From contig NZ_FWFR01000001.1 in the NCBI RefSeq assembly GCF_900172325.1, positions 2,124,335 through 2,188,334 on the forward strand: DNA of 64,000 nucleotides. Reading direction: 5' to 3'. The position numbers were made by a program, and so were the translations under genes. This document shows, in pieces, positions 8,311-16,057 of this stretch. Origin of the DNA: Oceanibacterium hippocampi. GTDB lineage: Bacteria > Pseudomonadota > Alphaproteobacteria > Sneathiellales > Sneathiellaceae. Under the pieces are notes generated by a model that ran no database searches, was not told the origin of the DNA, and was given only the letters and a program-made list of their open reading frames with translations. Within the stretch, counting starts at the first letter, position 1. Every line of letters begins with the position of its first letter.

Positions 8311-8859
8311 ATGTCGATCAAGGATATCGTCCATATCGCCCTGTTCGCCGCGATCACCGCGGCGCTCGGCGTCTTCCCGCCCTTCGTGCTGCCGCTGATC
8401 GGCGTGCCGATCACCGCCCAGTCGATGGGACCGATGCTGGCGGGCTCCATTCTCGGCGCGCGCAAGGGCGCCCTGTCGATGGCGCTCTTCCTCCTGCTGG
8501 TGGCGATCGGCCTGCCGCTGCTTGCCGGCGGCAATGGCGGGCTCGCCGTCTTCCTCGGCCCGACGGCCGGATTCCTGTTCGGCTGGGTCCTGTCAGCCGC
8601 CGTGATCGGCTGGCTCTGCCAGACATACTGGTCGCGTGCCGGCGTCGGGCATTTCGCGCTGTTCAATTTCCTGGGCGGCGTCCTGCTGCTCTATCCGATC
8701 GGCATTGCCGGGATCAGCATCGTCGCCGGGATCCCGCTCCTGCAGGCGGCGATCGCCTCGCTGGCATTCGTGCCGGGCGACCTGGTCAAGGTTGCGGTGG
8801 CGGCGATAGTGGCGACGACGGTGCGCCGGTCCTACCCGGTGATGGCCGGGGCCCATTGA
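8311..8859 (+). CDS. bioY: biotin transporter substrate-binding component BioY
   Basis: Starting at the ATG at 8311, the product is a 182-residue membrane protein. A TTG start 48 bases upstream would force translation through the hairpin and lacks a good ribosome-binding site. It contains BioY hallmarks: the LIGVPITAQSMGPMLAG segment near residue 30, GARKGALS near 50, and GLAVFLGPTAGFLFGW near 77-92. About six membrane helices are visible. BioY is the S component that binds biotin in the inner membrane. The ATPase and T component follow in the order bioY-bioM-bioN. Its place beside a biotin-dependent carboxylase suggests that cofactor supply is coupled to enzyme production. Confidence 0.95.
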   Translation: MSIKDIVHIALFAAITAALGVFPPFVLPLIGVPITAQSMGPMLAGSILGARKGALSMALFLLLVAIGLPLLAGGNGGLAVFLGPTAGFLFGWVLSAAVIGWLCQTYWSRAGVGHFALFNFLGGVLLLYPIGIAGISIVAGIPLLQAAIASLAFVPGDLVKVAVAAIVATTVRRSYPVMAGAH

Positions 8860-8889
8860 ACCGGGTCGCGACCGGCCCGGATCACGCCC

Positions 8890-9564
8890 ATGATCAGTCT
8901 GGATGACGTCACGGTTCGTTTCGGCGACCGCACCGTGCTGCAGTCCGTCAGTCTCGCGATCCCGGAATTCCGGGTCGCCGTTCTCGGGCCGAACGGCTCG
9001 GGCAAGAGCACCTTCGCGAGGCTGCTCAACGGCCTGCTGCTGCCGACCGAGGGGGCGGTGCGCGTCGACGGCCTGGATACCAGGACCGACGGCCGGCGGG
9101 TGCGTCGGCAGGTCGGCTTCGTCTTCCAGAATCCCGACAACCAGATCGTCTTCCCGATCGTCGACGAGGATGTCCGCTTCGGCCTCAAGAATCTCGGTTA
9201 CGGCGCGGCGGAAACCGAACGGACGGTCGCCGAAGTGCTGGAGCGGTTCGACCTCACCGCCTGTCGCCACGAGCGGACCCATACGCTGAGCGGCGGGCAG
9301 AAGCAGTTGCTGGCACTGGCGGGCGTGCTGGCGATGCGGCCCGGATACATCGTCTTCGACGAGCCCACGACGCTGCTCGACCTGCGCAACCGCAACCGTG
9401 TGATCGCGGCGATCGGCGCGCTCGAGACGCCGGCGATCGTCGTCACCCACGACCTCGACTTCGCCGCCGGCTTCGAGCGGGTGATCGTTTTCGACGAGGG
9501 CCAGATTGTCTGCGACGGGCCCGCCGGCATCGCCATCGAACATTATCGCGAGCGGATGCGTTGA
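8890..9564 (+). CDS. bioM: energy-coupling factor ATPase of the biotin transporter
   Basis: A 224-residue ABC ATPase. The Walker A motif is GPNGSGKST (near residue 34), the Q-loop region FQNPDNQIVFP is typical of ECF ATPases, the signature is LSGGQ, Walker B is YIVFDEP, and the switch His is in VVTHDLDFA. It powers biotin uptake with BioN and BioY at the inner membrane. A single ATPase gene suggests a homodimer, as in bioMNY systems. It follows bioY by 30 bases, and its stop overlaps the bioN start. Confidence 0.95.
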   Translation: MISLDDVTVRFGDRTVLQSVSLAIPEFRVAVLGPNGSGKSTFARLLNGLLLPTEGAVRVDGLDTRTDGRRVRRQVGFVFQNPDNQIVFPIVDEDVRFGLKNLGYGAAETERTVAEVLERFDLTACRHERTHTLSGGQKQLLALAGVLAMRPGYIVFDEPTTLLDLRNRNRVIAAIGALETPAIVVTHDLDFAAGFERVIVFDEGQIVCDGPAGIAIEHYRERMR

Positions 9565-10148
9565 GCGGGCAGGGGGCGCGGCGCCGGATCGGCGCCGGCT
9601 GGAAGATCGCCATGCTGGCCGTCTTCGCGACGGCGATCTATTTCGTCGCCTCGTTGCCCGTTCAACTCGCGCTGATCGGCGCCGTCGTCGCCCTGCACCG
9701 GCTGTCCGGGGTTCCGGCCCGACAGATGCTGGCGCCGCTCGTCTCCCTGAAATGGATTCTGCTCGTTATCGGTGTGGCGCTGCTGTTCTACGACGGCCCG
9801 CATGGCGCCGCGCGGGTCGTTCTGCGCCTGATCCTGCTGGTCCTCGCCGCCCAGCTGGTGACCGCGACGACGACCAGTTCCGAACTGGTCGATGCCTTCG
9901 TCGCCTGGCTCGAGCCGCTGCGGCGGTTCGGCGTGCGGCCGGAACGGGTCGGCCTGGCGCTCGCCATGGCACTCCGCTTCGCGCCGATGCTGGTGGAGAT
10001 CGGCCGCGAGGTTGCCGACGCCCAGAAGGCGCGCGGTTGCGGACGCAGCATGGTCGCCACGGCGGTGCCGATGATCGTCCGCACGCTCAAGAGTGCCGAC
10101 GAGATTGCCGATGCCATCCAGGCGCGCGGCTTCGATTCACGCGACTAG
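9561..10148 (+). CDS. bioN: energy-coupling factor transmembrane (T) component of the biotin transporter
   Basis: A 195-residue hydrophobic protein with four to five helices. The two Ala-Arg-Gly coupling motifs of EcfT proteins are present as DAQKARGCG and DAIQARGF in the C-terminal half; they touch the ATPase. I take the TTG at 9561, which overlaps the bioM stop in TTGA and implies translational coupling. An ATG at 9612 is an alternative that would remove part of the N-terminus. It completes the bioYMN importer. Downstream lie proposed operator B and a new transcription unit. Confidence 0.9.
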   Translation: MSGQGARRRIGAGWKIAMLAVFATAIYFVASLPVQLALIGAVVALHRLSGVPARQMLAPLVSLKWILLVIGVALLFYDGPHGAARVVLRLILLVLAAQLVTATTTSSELVDAFVAWLEPLRRFGVRPERVGLALAMALRFAPMLVEIGREVADAQKARGCGRSMVATAVPMIVRTLKSADEIADAIQARGFDSRD

Positions 10149-10186
10149 CAAGCCGGGCCGCCGCTGTTCGCGCTTTCGTCAAACAG

Positions 10187-10198
10187 ATTGTTGACAAT
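10187..10198. promoter_or_regulatory. proposed GntR operator, site B (ATTGTTGACAAT)
   Basis: The same 12 bases as site A, 48 bases before the MFS gene start. The plus-strand TTGACA inside it is followed after 16 bases by TACCGT, a possible weak -10, so regulator binding would block the -35 region. The bases just downstream (GCGATTG) differ from sites A and C at two positions. Confidence 0.6.
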
Positions 10199-10246
10199 GC
10201 GATTGTCTCGGGTACCGTGAGACGTCGGTTTGGGAGGATTCCTGGC

Positions 10247-11482
10247 GTGTCGCCATTGATCGTCAACGGAGTGGTCGGCGTCGGCTTCGTGCTGGTGTTC
10301 CAGATGGCGATCATCGCAGCGGCGCAGGCCTTCCCGGTTCTTGCCCCGATCGCCGCCGGCGCGCTCGGCTTCGATCCCGACCATGTCGGCTATTTCACCA
10401 TGATCGTGTTCGTCGCGGCGCTGCTCTCGTCGAACGGGACCGCCGGCCTGCTGCGCCGCTGGGGCTCGATCCGGAGCGCCGCGGTCACGCTCGTCCTGTC
10501 GGGTCTCGGACTGGCGATCCTGGCGGTCGCGGGGTCGGTGACCGGGCTCATTCTCGGCGCCCTGGTGATGGGTATCGCCTACGGCCCGGTCAATCCGGCC
10601 GGCTCGCGCCTGCTGCTGCGCGTGTCGCACGGATTCCGCCGCAACCTCGTCTTCTCGATCAAGCAGACCAGCGTCGCGATCGGCGGCGCGGCGACCGGCG
10701 TGCTGCTGCCGCTGGCGGCAATCGCCTTCGGCTGGCGCGGCGCCATGGTCGCTCTCGCGCTCGTCTGTCTCGGCGTGGCGCTGACCGCCCTGGCGGTGCG
10801 GAGCCGGCTCGGCGACGACGGCGACCCGCGCGCCTCGATCCGCTTCGAGGGGCCGATCGGGCCGGCCCGCCGGCTGCTCGCGGATCGCTCGCTGCGTTCG
10901 CTGGCGATCGCCATCCTCGCCTTCTCCTCGGCACAGTTCGGGCTGATGTCGGTTTACGTGACCTTCCTGTGGAGCCGGGCCGGCCTGTCGCCCGGCGGGG
11001 CCGCAGCGATGCTCTCGCTGATGCTCGGGATGAGCGTGATCGGCCGGCTGGTCTGGGGCTGGCTTGCCGATCTCGGCAAGCCGATCGCGATCCTTGCCGG
11101 TCTCGCGGCCAGCGGCGGCATCGGTTTCCTCGCGCTCCTGACGCTCGGGCCCGGCCAGACGCCGCTGCTCAGTGCGACGATCAGCATCCTGCTCGGCCTC
11201 GGACCGTTGAGCTGGAGCGGCGTCTTCCTGGCGGAGATCGCCCAGGAAGGGGTCTCGCGCGGCGGCGAACAGGTGGTCGTGACGATCACCGCCGGGATGA
11301 TGGTCTTCGGCTACCTGGGCGGCATGATCGGACCGGGCTGTCTCAGCCTGTCGGCGGTCGCCTTCGGCTCCTACGGGCCGGGCATCGCCCTGATCGGGGC
11401 GGCGCTGGCGCTGACCGCGATCCTGCTGTTCAGACGAGGCCAGTCGATGTCGAAACAGCCACCGGAAGGACCCGCCGCATGA
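10247..11482 (+). CDS. major facilitator superfamily transporter
   Basis: The product has 411 residues from the GTG at 10247, which has GGGAGGA eight bases upstream. The frame is open much further upstream, but that part covers bioN and the operator and is not protein-like. About 12 membrane helices are visible, with a basic loop (LLRRWGSIRS) after helix 2 as in many MFS carriers. It resembles the NNP/CynX-like or OPA-like importers of organic anions, but the substrate is unknown. Its stop overlaps the start of the next SDR gene (ATGA). Operator B is in its promoter, so it is probably induced with the carboxylase genes and may import or export a pathway compound. Confidence 0.88.
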   Translation: MSPLIVNGVVGVGFVLVFQMAIIAAAQAFPVLAPIAAGALGFDPDHVGYFTMIVFVAALLSSNGTAGLLRRWGSIRSAAVTLVLSGLGLAILAVAGSVTGLILGALVMGIAYGPVNPAGSRLLLRVSHGFRRNLVFSIKQTSVAIGGAATGVLLPLAAIAFGWRGAMVALALVCLGVALTALAVRSRLGDDGDPRASIRFEGPIGPARRLLADRSLRSLAIAILAFSSAQFGLMSVYVTFLWSRAGLSPGGAAAMLSLMLGMSVIGRLVWGWLADLGKPIAILAGLAASGGIGFLALLTLGPGQTPLLSATISILLGLGPLSWSGVFLAEIAQEGVSRGGEQVVVTITAGMMVFGYLGGMIGPGCLSLSAVAFGSYGPGIALIGAALALTAILLFRRGQSMSKQPPEGPAA

Positions 11483-12234
11483 CCGAACGCCGAACGATGA
11501 TCGTGACAGGGGCCTCGCGCGGAATAGGCGCTGCGGTGGCGCTGGGCGCCGCCCGGCGGGGATGGGCCGTCGGCGTCAACTACCGGACCCAGCCGGACGA
11601 GGCGGAAGCGGTCGTCCGGTCGATCCGGAACGATGGGGGCGAGGCCGTGGCCCTGGCCGCCGATCTCGGCGATGAGGCGGCGATCGTCGCCATGTTCGAG
11701 GCGGCGGACCGGCAACTGCCGCCGCTCGGCTGCCTGGTCAACAACGCGGCCGGTGTCGCGCCGCGGCGGCTGCGGCTGACCGACCTCGACGCGGCCGCGA
11801 TCAACGCGCTGCTGGCGGTCAACGTGACCGGCGCCATGGTCGCCGCGCGCGAGGCGGTGCGACGGATGGCGACGGCCGGCGGCGGTGCCGGCGGCAGCAT
11901 CGTCAACGTGTCATCGCTGGCGGCCCGGCACGGCGCGCCGAATCTCTATATCCATTACGCCGCGTCGAAGGCGGCGGTCGACACCTTCACCCATGGCCTG
12001 GCGCTGGAAGTCGCGGCCGACGGGATCCGGGTGAACGCTGTCAGGCCGGGGCTGATCGACACCGAGATCCACGAGCGGGCAGGAATGGCGAGCCGGGTCG
12101 AGAAGGTCGCGCCGCGGCTGCCGATGAAGCGCGCGGGGCGGCCGGACGAGGTCGCCGACGCGATCCTCTGGCTGGCCTCGGAAGAGGCGTCCTATGTCAC
12201 CGGCGCGATACTCGACGTCGGCGGCGGCGCCTAG
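11479..12234 (+). CDS. short-chain dehydrogenase/reductase (3-oxoacyl reductase-like)
   Basis: A 251-residue classical SDR. The nucleotide-binding motif is TGASRGIG (residues 10-17), NNAAG follows near residue 90, and the catalytic Ser (NVSSLAARHG) and YAASK are in place. The ATG overlaps the MFS stop by four bases, so the two genes are translationally coupled. An NNYRTQPDE-like region after the second strand (GVNYRTQPDEAE) is typical of FabG-like or sugar/alcohol dehydrogenases that use NADP or NAD. It is likely to act on a hydroxy or keto intermediate of the local pathway. Its stop shares the sequence CTAG with the stop of the convergent SDR gene. Confidence 0.92.
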   Translation: MTERRTMIVTGASRGIGAAVALGAARRGWAVGVNYRTQPDEAEAVVRSIRNDGGEAVALAADLGDEAAIVAMFEAADRQLPPLGCLVNNAAGVAPRRLRLTDLDAAAINALLAVNVTGAMVAAREAVRRMATAGGGAGGSIVNVSSLAARHGAPNLYIHYAASKAAVDTFTHGLALEVAADGIRVNAVRPGLIDTEIHERAGMASRVEKVAPRLPMKRAGRPDEVADAILWLASEEASYVTGAILDVGGGA

Positions 12235-13010
12235 GTCCCGCGATGGAAGATGCGCGGACCGAAACCCTGTCCCTGCGACATCAACTCGAGCTCGGTCACA
12301 TCGACATGGGCGGGCATCGAGAGCGCGAACAGGATCGCCTCGGCGATGTCGTCGCCGGTGAGCGGCTCGGCGATCGGCAGCGCCCCGTCGGCCTTTGCCC
12401 GGTCGCCGTCCCAGCGCACCAGCCAGAACTCGGACTCGGTCGCGCCCGGTGCGATATAGGTCGCCCGGACGCCGGTCCCGATGAGATCCGACTTCAGATT
12501 CTTGGTGAAATTCAGCACGAAGCCCTTGGTCGCGCCATAGACGGCGCTGCCCGGCCCGTTCGCCCTTCCTGCGACCGATCCGAGATTGACGATATGGCCC
12601 TTGCGGCGCCGGACCATCGGCCCGAGGACGCGGTGCGTGCAGTAGAGCAGCCCCGAAATGTTGGTGTCTATCATCGCCTGCCAGTCGTCGAGGCTGGCGG
12701 CCTGGGACGGCCCGCGGTCGGTGCCGAGACCGGCGTTGTTGACCAGGATCGAAACCTCGCTGAACGGGGCGGGCAGTGCGTCGAAGGCGGCCTCGACCGC
12801 GGCCCGGTCGCGGATGTCCAGTTCGATCGGCAGCAGCCGTTCGCCCAGTTCCTCGCGAAGCTCCCGGAGGCGGTCGGCGCGGCGGCCGGCCGCGACGACA
12901 TGCGCGCCTTCGCCCACGAGACGACGGGCGGTGGCAAGACCGATGCCCGATGTGGCGCCGGTGACGAAGGCGATTTCTCCGCGAATGGTTCTTCTCCCGG
13001 GGGAAGGCAT
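12231..13010 (-). CDS. SDR similar to YdfG (3-hydroxy acid dehydrogenase / malonic semialdehyde reductase)
   Basis: The 259-residue product follows YdfG closely along its length: VTGATSGIGLATARRLVGEG, AAGRRADRLRELREELG, LVNNAGLG, DTNISGLLYCTHRVLGPMV and VYGATKGFV, with Ser-Tyr-Lys intact (GSVAGRANGPGSAVYGATK). YdfG-type enzymes oxidise 3-hydroxy acids such as L-serine or 3-hydroxypropionate, or reduce the matching semialdehydes. The related SDR IsfD reduces sulfoacetaldehyde. It is transcribed away from the TRAP genes, with operator C in the shared control region only 37 bases before its start. No clear Shine-Dalgarno is seen before the ATG. Confidence 0.85.
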   Translation of the reverse strand: MPSPGRRTIRGEIAFVTGATSGIGLATARRLVGEGAHVVAAGRRADRLRELREELGERLLPIELDIRDRAAVEAAFDALPAPFSEVSILVNNAGLGTDRGPSQAASLDDWQAMIDTNISGLLYCTHRVLGPMVRRRKGHIVNLGSVAGRANGPGSAVYGATKGFVLNFTKNLKSDLIGTGVRATYIAPGATESEFWLVRWDGDRAKADGALPIAEPLTGDDIAEAILFALSMPAHVDVTELELMSQGQGFGPRIFHRGT

Positions 13011-13046
13011 GGAGGGTTAAACAGAGGTTGACACCGAGACATTCAC

Positions 13047-13058
13047 ATTGTCAACATT
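13047..13058. promoter_or_regulatory. proposed GntR operator, site C (ATTGTCAACATT)
   Basis: One mismatch from the ATTGTCAACAAT palindrome, between the divergent YdfG-like and dctP genes. The minus-strand 17-mer TGTTGACAATGTGAATG (13040-13056) is identical to site A. A further inverted pair, GTTGACA at 13027-13033 and TGTCAAC at 13049-13055, may be an additional half-site arrangement. Confidence 0.55.
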
Positions 13059-13153
13059 GCAACGAAATTGAGTGCAGCGCGCGCGGGCCGGACAACCGGC
13101 ATGCAGGCGTAAGCCGGGTGAATCAAACACCATAATCATGGGAGGAAGATAGT

Positions 13154-14173
13154 ATGCGTAGCGACCTTACGCGTTTTGTCAGAAATACACTCGGTGCGGT
13201 TGCCGCGGTGGCCGTACTGACGCCCTTCTCGGCGGGTGCCGAGGAGATCGTGGCGCGGCTCAGCTATCACTGGGCGCCGGCGCATCACAGCGCGATCTAT
13301 TGCCAGAAATTCGCCGACCGTGTGAACGAGCGCGGCGCCGGCAAGATCCGCATCGAGACCTATCCCTCGGGACAGCTCTTCGGCATCCGCGAGATCATGG
13401 GGGCGCTGACCTCCGGCGCGGTCGAACTCGGCGGTGTCGTGGGCACGGTGAGCTTCCCGCCGGTCAACAAGAACTACAATGCCGAGGGCCTGCCGGGCGT
13501 CTTCCAGAGCTTCGATCACCTGCGCGGATTCTTCCGCGATGATCCGGCGGGCAAGGCGGTCTGGGACAATATCCTGAAGCGGACCCTGACCACTTTCGTC
13601 GCCTACAACCCGACCGGTCCGTACATGTCCTTCTCGGCGGTTCGTCCGCTCGATTCGGTGGAGGCCTTCCAGGGCCTGAAGCCGCGTTACCTGGCCGGCC
13701 TCGAGCGGCCGCGCTGGGAAGCACTCGGCGCCAGCGCGATCTCGCTGCCGACCCGCGAGGTCTATACCTCTCTGCAGAACGGCATGATCGACACGCTGTC
13801 GACTGTCCCCTCGGCGATCAAGGCCTATAGCTGGTGGGAATATCTGAAGTTCGGCCAGAAGCCGTACCAGTTCTTCGCCGACGCCTTCATCCTCGGCAAT
13901 CAGCGCTGGTGGGACGGTCTGCCGGACGACGTCAAGCAGATCCTGCTCGAGGTCGGCGAGGAGATTTCCAAGGAATCGACCGAGTCGATCATGCGGTTCT
14001 CCGACGAAGTCCTTGAGGAATTCGTGAAGGAGCAAGGCGGTCGCGTCGACGAGCTGTCCGGCGAGGAACTCGCCAAGCTCGAGGCGATCGACCGCGAGAA
14101 GGTCCTGCCGGCGATCAAGGACCTCATCGACGCCGACGTCCTGAAAGCTGTCCAGGACTACGCAGCGAAGTAA
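13154..14173 (+). CDS. dctP: TRAP transporter substrate-binding protein, DctP family
   Basis: A 339-residue periplasmic binding protein with an N-terminal signal peptide (about residues 1-29, ending SAGAEE). GGAGGAAG precedes the ATG. Family features are the ETYPSGQLFG segment near residue 70, and QGLKPRYLAG near residue 172, where the conserved Arg contacts the carboxylate of the ligand. The region REVYTSLQNGMIDTL is also typical. It binds an organic acid and delivers it to the DctQM membrane unit encoded downstream. Operator C lies about 95 bases upstream. The ligand is unknown, but carboxylates and sulfonates are the usual TRAP substrates. Confidence 0.95.
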   Translation: MRSDLTRFVRNTLGAVAAVAVLTPFSAGAEEIVARLSYHWAPAHHSAIYCQKFADRVNERGAGKIRIETYPSGQLFGIREIMGALTSGAVELGGVVGTVSFPPVNKNYNAEGLPGVFQSFDHLRGFFRDDPAGKAVWDNILKRTLTTFVAYNPTGPYMSFSAVRPLDSVEAFQGLKPRYLAGLERPRWEALGASAISLPTREVYTSLQNGMIDTLSTVPSAIKAYSWWEYLKFGQKPYQFFADAFILGNQRWWDGLPDDVKQILLEVGEEISKESTESIMRFSDEVLEEFVKEQGGRVDELSGEELAKLEAIDREKVLPAIKDLIDADVLKAVQDYAAK

Positions 14174-14183
14174 CGAAGATCCG

Positions 14184-14211
14184 GCCCTCGCCTTCGGGCG
14201 AGGGCTTTTTT
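14184..14211 (+). terminator. strong intrinsic terminator between dctP and dctQ
   Basis: GCCCTCGCC and GGCGAGGGC form a perfect 9-bp stem closed by a TTCG tetraloop and followed by six T. It lies 10 bases after the dctP stop and 29 bases before dctQ. It should end most transcripts after dctP and let some through, giving more periplasmic binding protein than membrane subunits. Confidence 0.92.
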
Positions 14212-14239
14212 CGTCGTTCGAGACGGGAGAATCCGCCTC

Positions 14240-14776
14240 ATGCACGCCGCTCTCAACATCCTGTCGGCCGTCAACAACCGGCTGGCGCAGGTCATCGTCA
14301 TCGTTGCCGCGCTGATCGTCCTTGTCATCGTCGCGGTCGTCTTCGGCGGCGTCGCGATCCGGACCGTTACCGGACACGGCTCGGCCATGGTCCAGGAACT
14401 CCCGCCGCTGCTTGTGCCCTGGCTGGTCTTTCCGCTTCTCGGCCTGCTGCTACGTTCCGATTCCCATATCGCGATCGATTTCCTGCCAGCAATCCTGCCT
14501 GACCGGTCGAAACGGATGCTGCGGATTGCGGTGGCGCTGGTATCGCTGATCGCCGGCGCGATCTTCTGCCAGGCCGGGCTCGAGGCGGTGTCGCTGTTCC
14601 AGATGACCGGGCAGGTCACCGAGATGGAGCTCGAATTCCCGATCTGGTGGATCTACCTGTCGTTTCCGGTCGGCTTCGCGATTCTCATGAGCTTTGCGCT
14701 GGAGGTGGCCCTGGCCGCTTTCCTCGGCAAGCCGGGCACCGGCGATGCCGCGCCGGCTCACAATCCAGAACTCTGA
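14240..14776 (+). CDS. dctQ: TRAP transporter small permease, DctQ family
   Basis: A 178-residue membrane protein with four predicted helices. The segment PWLVFPLLGLLLRSDSHIAID around residues 57-77 corresponds to the family's helix-2/helix-3 region, where a conserved Arg-x-x-x-His-Ile occurs. GGGAGA lies upstream of the ATG. It pairs with DctM (12 bases downstream) and uses an ion gradient to take up the DctP-bound solute. Expression probably depends on read-through of the terminator after dctP. Confidence 0.9.
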   Translation: MHAALNILSAVNNRLAQVIVIVAALIVLVIVAVVFGGVAIRTVTGHGSAMVQELPPLLVPWLVFPLLGLLLRSDSHIAIDFLPAILPDRSKRMLRIAVALVSLIAGAIFCQAGLEAVSLFQMTGQVTEMELEFPIWWIYLSFPVGFAILMSFALEVALAAFLGKPGTGDAAPAHNPEL

Positions 14777-14788
14777 GGGGGCGGTTCG

Positions 14789-16057
14789 ATGGTTGGTACG
14801 GCACTCGGACTCTCTCTCGTCCTGCTGTTTCTTTCCGTTCCGGTCTTCCTGGTCTTCGGGCTGGGATCCGGTCTGGTGGCGATCTTCGGGCTGAACCTGC
14901 CCTGGTCGACACTGATCCAGGTTTCGTTCGGCGCCGTCACCAAGCATGTCCTGCTGGCGATCCCGCTGTTCATCTTCGCCGGCCTGATCATGCTGAGGGC
15001 CGGCGTCGCGCGCCGTCTGGTCGCCCTGGCGATGGCCATGGTCGGCCACTGGCCGGGCGGGCTCGGCGTCGCGATGGTCCTGACCATGGGCTTCTTCGCC
15101 GCCTTCTGCGGCTCGATCCTCGCCGCGATCACCGCGGTCGGCTCGATCATGCTTCCCGAGATGAAGAAGAGCGGCTATCCGCCTGCCTTCTCGGTCGTTC
15201 TGGCCGCCTCGGCCGGACTACTCGAAGCGCTGATCCCGCCCTCCAACGCGGCGATCATCTTCTCCTCGCTGACCAACGTCCCGGTCTCCCAGACGTTCTC
15301 GGCAGGCATCCTGCCCGGCCTCGTCCTGATGGTCCTGCTGATCGTCGTCGTGATGATCCGGGGCCGCGCCTTCTCGCGCAACGAACGGGCCGGATGGGGC
15401 GCGCGTCTCGTCGCCGTCCGCCGGGCGGTGCCGAGCCTGCTCACGCCGGTGATCATTCTGGGCGGCATCTATGCCGGGCTCCTGACGCCGTCGGAAAGCG
15501 CCGCCGTCGCCGTGGTATGGGCGGCGTTTGTCGGCTTCTTCATCCATCGCGAACTCACCTTCGAGGGCGTCTGGTCGGCGCTCAAGGCGACCGCCGTGAC
15601 GACCACGGTGATCTTCTCGATCATCGCGATGGCGACCTTCCTGGCCGTCGTCCTGACCTACACCCAGGCGCCGCAGCATCTGACCGCCTACCTGCTGCAA
15701 TACGGGATCGGGCCGATCACCTTCCTGATCATGGTCGGGGTGATCTGTCTGGTCCTCGGGACCTTCATCGAGATCGTGCCGGTGTTTTACCTGACCGTCC
15801 CGATCTTCATGGGCATCGCGCTCACGATGGACGTCTCGATGCTGCATCTCTATGTCGTCTTCACCGCCTTTGCCGGGATCGGCCTGCTGACGCCGCCGGT
15901 CTGCGTCGGGATCTACACCGCCGCCAGCGTGGCGAATATCTCGGCCGACAAGGCGTTCCCGCAGGTGCCGCTGTTCGTCGGTGTCGGCGTGATCTACGGC
16001 GTGCTGATGATCTTCACGCCGTGGCTGGCCGAATGGCTGCCCTCCGCGCTGCACTGA
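14789..16057 (+). CDS. dctM: TRAP transporter large permease, DctM family
   Basis: A 422-residue protein with about 12 helices, the normal DctM size. Conserved stretches include AIPLFIFAGLIM near residue 58, GFFAAFCGSILAAITAVGSIMLP, a LIPPSNAAIIF loop, and the C-terminal GLLTPPVCVGIYTAA. It is the ion-coupled transport subunit of the importer. Its stop codon overlaps the start of the enoyl-CoA hydratase gene by one base (TGATG), linking uptake to the first CoA-ester enzyme. Confidence 0.95.
   Translation: MVGTALGLSLVLLFLSVPVFLVFGLGSGLVAIFGLNLPWSTLIQVSFGAVTKHVLLAIPLFIFAGLIMLRAGVARRLVALAMAMVGHWPGGLGVAMVLTMGFFAAFCGSILAAITAVGSIMLPEMKKSGYPPAFSVVLAASAGLLEALIPPSNAAIIFSSLTNVPVSQTFSAGILPGLVLMVLLIVVVMIRGRAFSRNERAGWGARLVAVRRAVPSLLTPVIILGGIYAGLLTPSESAAVAVVWAAFVGFFIHRELTFEGVWSALKATAVTTTVIFSIIAMATFLAVVLTYTQAPQHLTAYLLQYGIGPITFLIMVGVICLVLGTFIEIVPVFYLTVPIFMGIALTMDVSMLHLYVVFTAFAGIGLLTPPVCVGIYTAASVANISADKAFPQVPLFVGVGVIYGVLMIFTPWLAEWLPSALH

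Noticed and set aside
9506-10246. Long N-terminal extension of the MFS transporter
   Set aside because: It is out of frame with and overlaps bioN, is Arg/Pro-rich, and includes the operator. The GTG at 10247 has a strong ribosome-binding site.
13020-13040. A fifth full operator at GTTGACACCGAG next to site C
   Set aside because: Only one half (TTGACA) matches, and the second arm is missing. It is mentioned with site C as a possible half-site but not counted.
14647-16056. Extended N-terminus of the enoyl-CoA hydratase frame
   Set aside because: It is the +1 shadow of dctQ and dctM. Crotonase similarity begins at the ATG at 16057.
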